From positions 1-6,742 of the forward strand of contig MGLU01000095.1 of NCBI GenBank assembly GCA_001796155.1: DNA of 6,742 nt. Direction: 5' to 3'. A program made the position numbers and the translations under genes. The DNA comes from Chlamydiae bacterium RIFCSPHIGHO2_12_FULL_27_8. Its GTDB lineage: Bacteria; Chlamydiota; Chlamydiia; Chlamydiales; SM23-39. Below, piece by piece: positions 5,151-6,742 of the stretch; positions within the stretch are counted from its first letter, which is position 1; each line of letters begins with the position of its first letter. The notes under the pieces are model-generated. The model was not told the DNA's origin. It made no database searches and worked only from the letters and a program-made list of their open reading frames with translations.

Positions 5151-6742
5151 AAATGGATAGATAAATCAAGAGACTTGGAATATGACTATGCTGCAACTGT
5201 ATTATTTGCAGAAAGATATTTAATTGAGGATGAGCTGCCACAAGAAGCATATCTTATTATTTCTCTACTTTTAGCATCAGTTGAGAAAAAAAATGTAAGA
5301 TTTGAAGTTGCAAAATCATTTTATGATATTTTATCTAAAAGAAAAATTTCACTTGCAACTCCTATACTTTTAAATTTAAGAAGACCCACCGGAAATCTTT
5401 CATCATGTTTTATAATTGCAATGGATGATGATATTGATTCTATATTCAATAGTGTATCTCAAGTTGCAAAAATATCTAAAAATGGAGGAGGCGTAGGTGT
5501 AAATCTATCAAAAATAAGAGCGAAGGGTTCTTGGGTTGCCAACCATAAAAATGCTTCAGGCGGTGTTGTTCCTTGGGTAAGAATAATAAATGATACGGCA
5601 GTAGCTGTAAATCAAATGGGGAAAAGAGCGGGAGCGGTTACTACATCATTAGATATTTGGCATATGGATATAGAAGAGTTTTTGGAACTGCAAACAGAAA
5701 ATGGAGATCAAAGAAGAAAGGCTTACGATATTTTCCCTCAGGTAGTTATTAATGATCTTTTTATGAAATATATAAAAGAAAATAAAACCTGGTATTTATT
5801 TGATCCATATGAAGTGAAAACAAAATTAAATATTGATCTCTCTTCCTTAACTCTTCAAAAATTTGAATATGCATATGAGAAATGCATTGAAGAATTTAAT
5901 AATAACAATTTAACAATTGTTAAAAAAATTAATGCAAAAGAAATTTTTAAACAGATTATGAAAACGCAGCTTGAAACAGGGATGCCTTACATATTTTTTA
6001 AAGATACTGCAAATAGGGATAATCCAAACAGACATGAAGGATATATTCCTGCAGGAAACTTGTGTATGGAATCCTTTTCAAATGTGTCGGCAAATAAAGA
6101 AATTCATACATGTAATTTAGTGTCTATAAATCTTGCAAATATAGAAGATGATGAAATCGAAGAAATATCATCTCTTTCAGTTAGAATGCTAGATAATACA
6201 ATTGATCTGACAAAAACACCGGATGAACAAAGTGCCTATCACAATGATAAATATAGAACTATAGGAATAGGTGCTATGGGACTTGCAGATTATTTGGCAA
6301 AAAAAGAGGTGGCATATGAAGCTTCATCACCTTTGGTTGGATATCTTTTTGAAAACATAGCTTATTTTTCAATAAAAGCTTCTATTGAGCTTGCAAAAGA
6401 GAGAGGAGCATATAAAGCTTTTAAAAATTCAATGTGGGATGATGGAGATAGAATGAATAAATATATTTTTCAAAGTTTTTCAAAAGAAAGATGGAAAAAT
6501 TTGAAAAAAGAACTGGAGATATACGGTATAAGAAATTCTCAGCTTTTAGCGATAGCACCGAATACATCTTCTGCTTTAGTACAAGGATGTACTGCATCAG
6601 TACTTCCTATTTTTTCAAAATTTTATTTTGATAAAAATGCAAAAGGAGCGGTTCCAATATGTCCGCCTTTTATCAAAGATAGATTTTGGTACTATAAAGA
6701 ATACAAACACATGGATATAAAAGCTGTGAACACTGTTATAGG
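5151..6742 (+). pseudogene. nrdA: Ribonucleotide reductase alpha subunit, catalytic part continuing in frame past the stop; cut by window end
   Basis: NrdA reduces ribonucleotides to deoxyribonucleotides with a radical supplied by NrdB. These 530 codons continue the frame of the preceding ATP-cone fragment with no further stop. Counting from 4719, catalytic landmarks are present: first redox Cys230 in LSSCFI, the active-site set Asn447, Cys449, Glu451 in GNLCMES, and second redox Cys465 in HTCNLVSINL. KNGGGVGVNLS, the APNTSSALVQGCTAS nucleotide-binding segment and VPICPPF also fit class I large subunits. The C-terminus with the Tyr-Tyr pair and tail cysteines lies beyond the window, roughly 100 residues missing. 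No ATG occurs in this frame until about 5421, after Cys230, so a separate active polypeptide starting here is unlikely. The even conservation argues that the break is recent, artefactual, or bypassed. Confidence 0.85.

Noticed and set aside
4719..6742. Alternative genetic code or a split two-subunit NrdA
   Set aside because: TAA serves as the normal stop of the methyltransferase and ldcA genes, and there is no well-placed start codon with a ribosome site after 5150, so a designed split is not supported.

Overview
This is an AT-rich bacterial window of 6742 bases. Hand counts of sampled 60-base lines give about 27% GC in the right two thirds and about 34% in the left third. It holds an ordinary set of cell-wall and nucleotide-metabolism genes with a type II restriction-modification cassette on the left. 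Peptidoglycan-recycling enzymes (an exported NagZ-like GH3 enzyme and an S66 LD-carboxypeptidase) and an ATP-cone class I-type NrdA show a bacterial, peptidoglycan-bearing host. I cannot name the lineage. TAA and TGA both end genes here, so nothing suggests an altered genetic code.

Positions 1-2339, all on the minus strand, form a compact R-M-V cassette. In transcription order it holds a C5-cytosine methyltransferase, an HpaII-family restriction endonuclease whose start overlaps the methyltransferase end, and a Vsr-type mismatch endonuclease starting 3 bases after the endonuclease stop. The Vsr gene runs off the left edge. Its N-terminal catalytic half is residue-for-residue colinear with E. 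coli Vsr, but family resemblance disappears after about residue 76, so it may be frameshifted. HpaII-family enzymes cut CCGG, which makes CCGG the likely target. A promoter with a perfect TATAAT lies directly in front of the methyltransferase. A short IS3-like end sequence sits at the cassette's right border.

Positions 2438-4497, also minus strand, are a two-gene peptidoglycan-recycling operon. The S66 LD-carboxypeptidase comes first and the NagZ-like glycosidase second, coupled by a TAATG overlap. Its promoter lies in the 221-base divergent spacer (4498-4718), and a perfect 16-base palindrome sits between its -35 and -10.

Positions 4719-6742, plus strand, carry nrdA, the catalytic subunit of ribonucleotide reductase, with its own promoter and a good Shine-Dalgarno. 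The reading frame is broken by a single in-frame TAA after codon 143. Beyond it the same frame stays open for 530 codons to the window end and keeps the catalytic residues of the family. It is therefore either a very young nonsense mutation, a sequence error, or a recoded stop.

I see no clearly new multi-gene system. The points most worth checking are the interrupted nrdA, the decaying vsr, and the compact methyltransferase paired with the HpaII-like nuclease.
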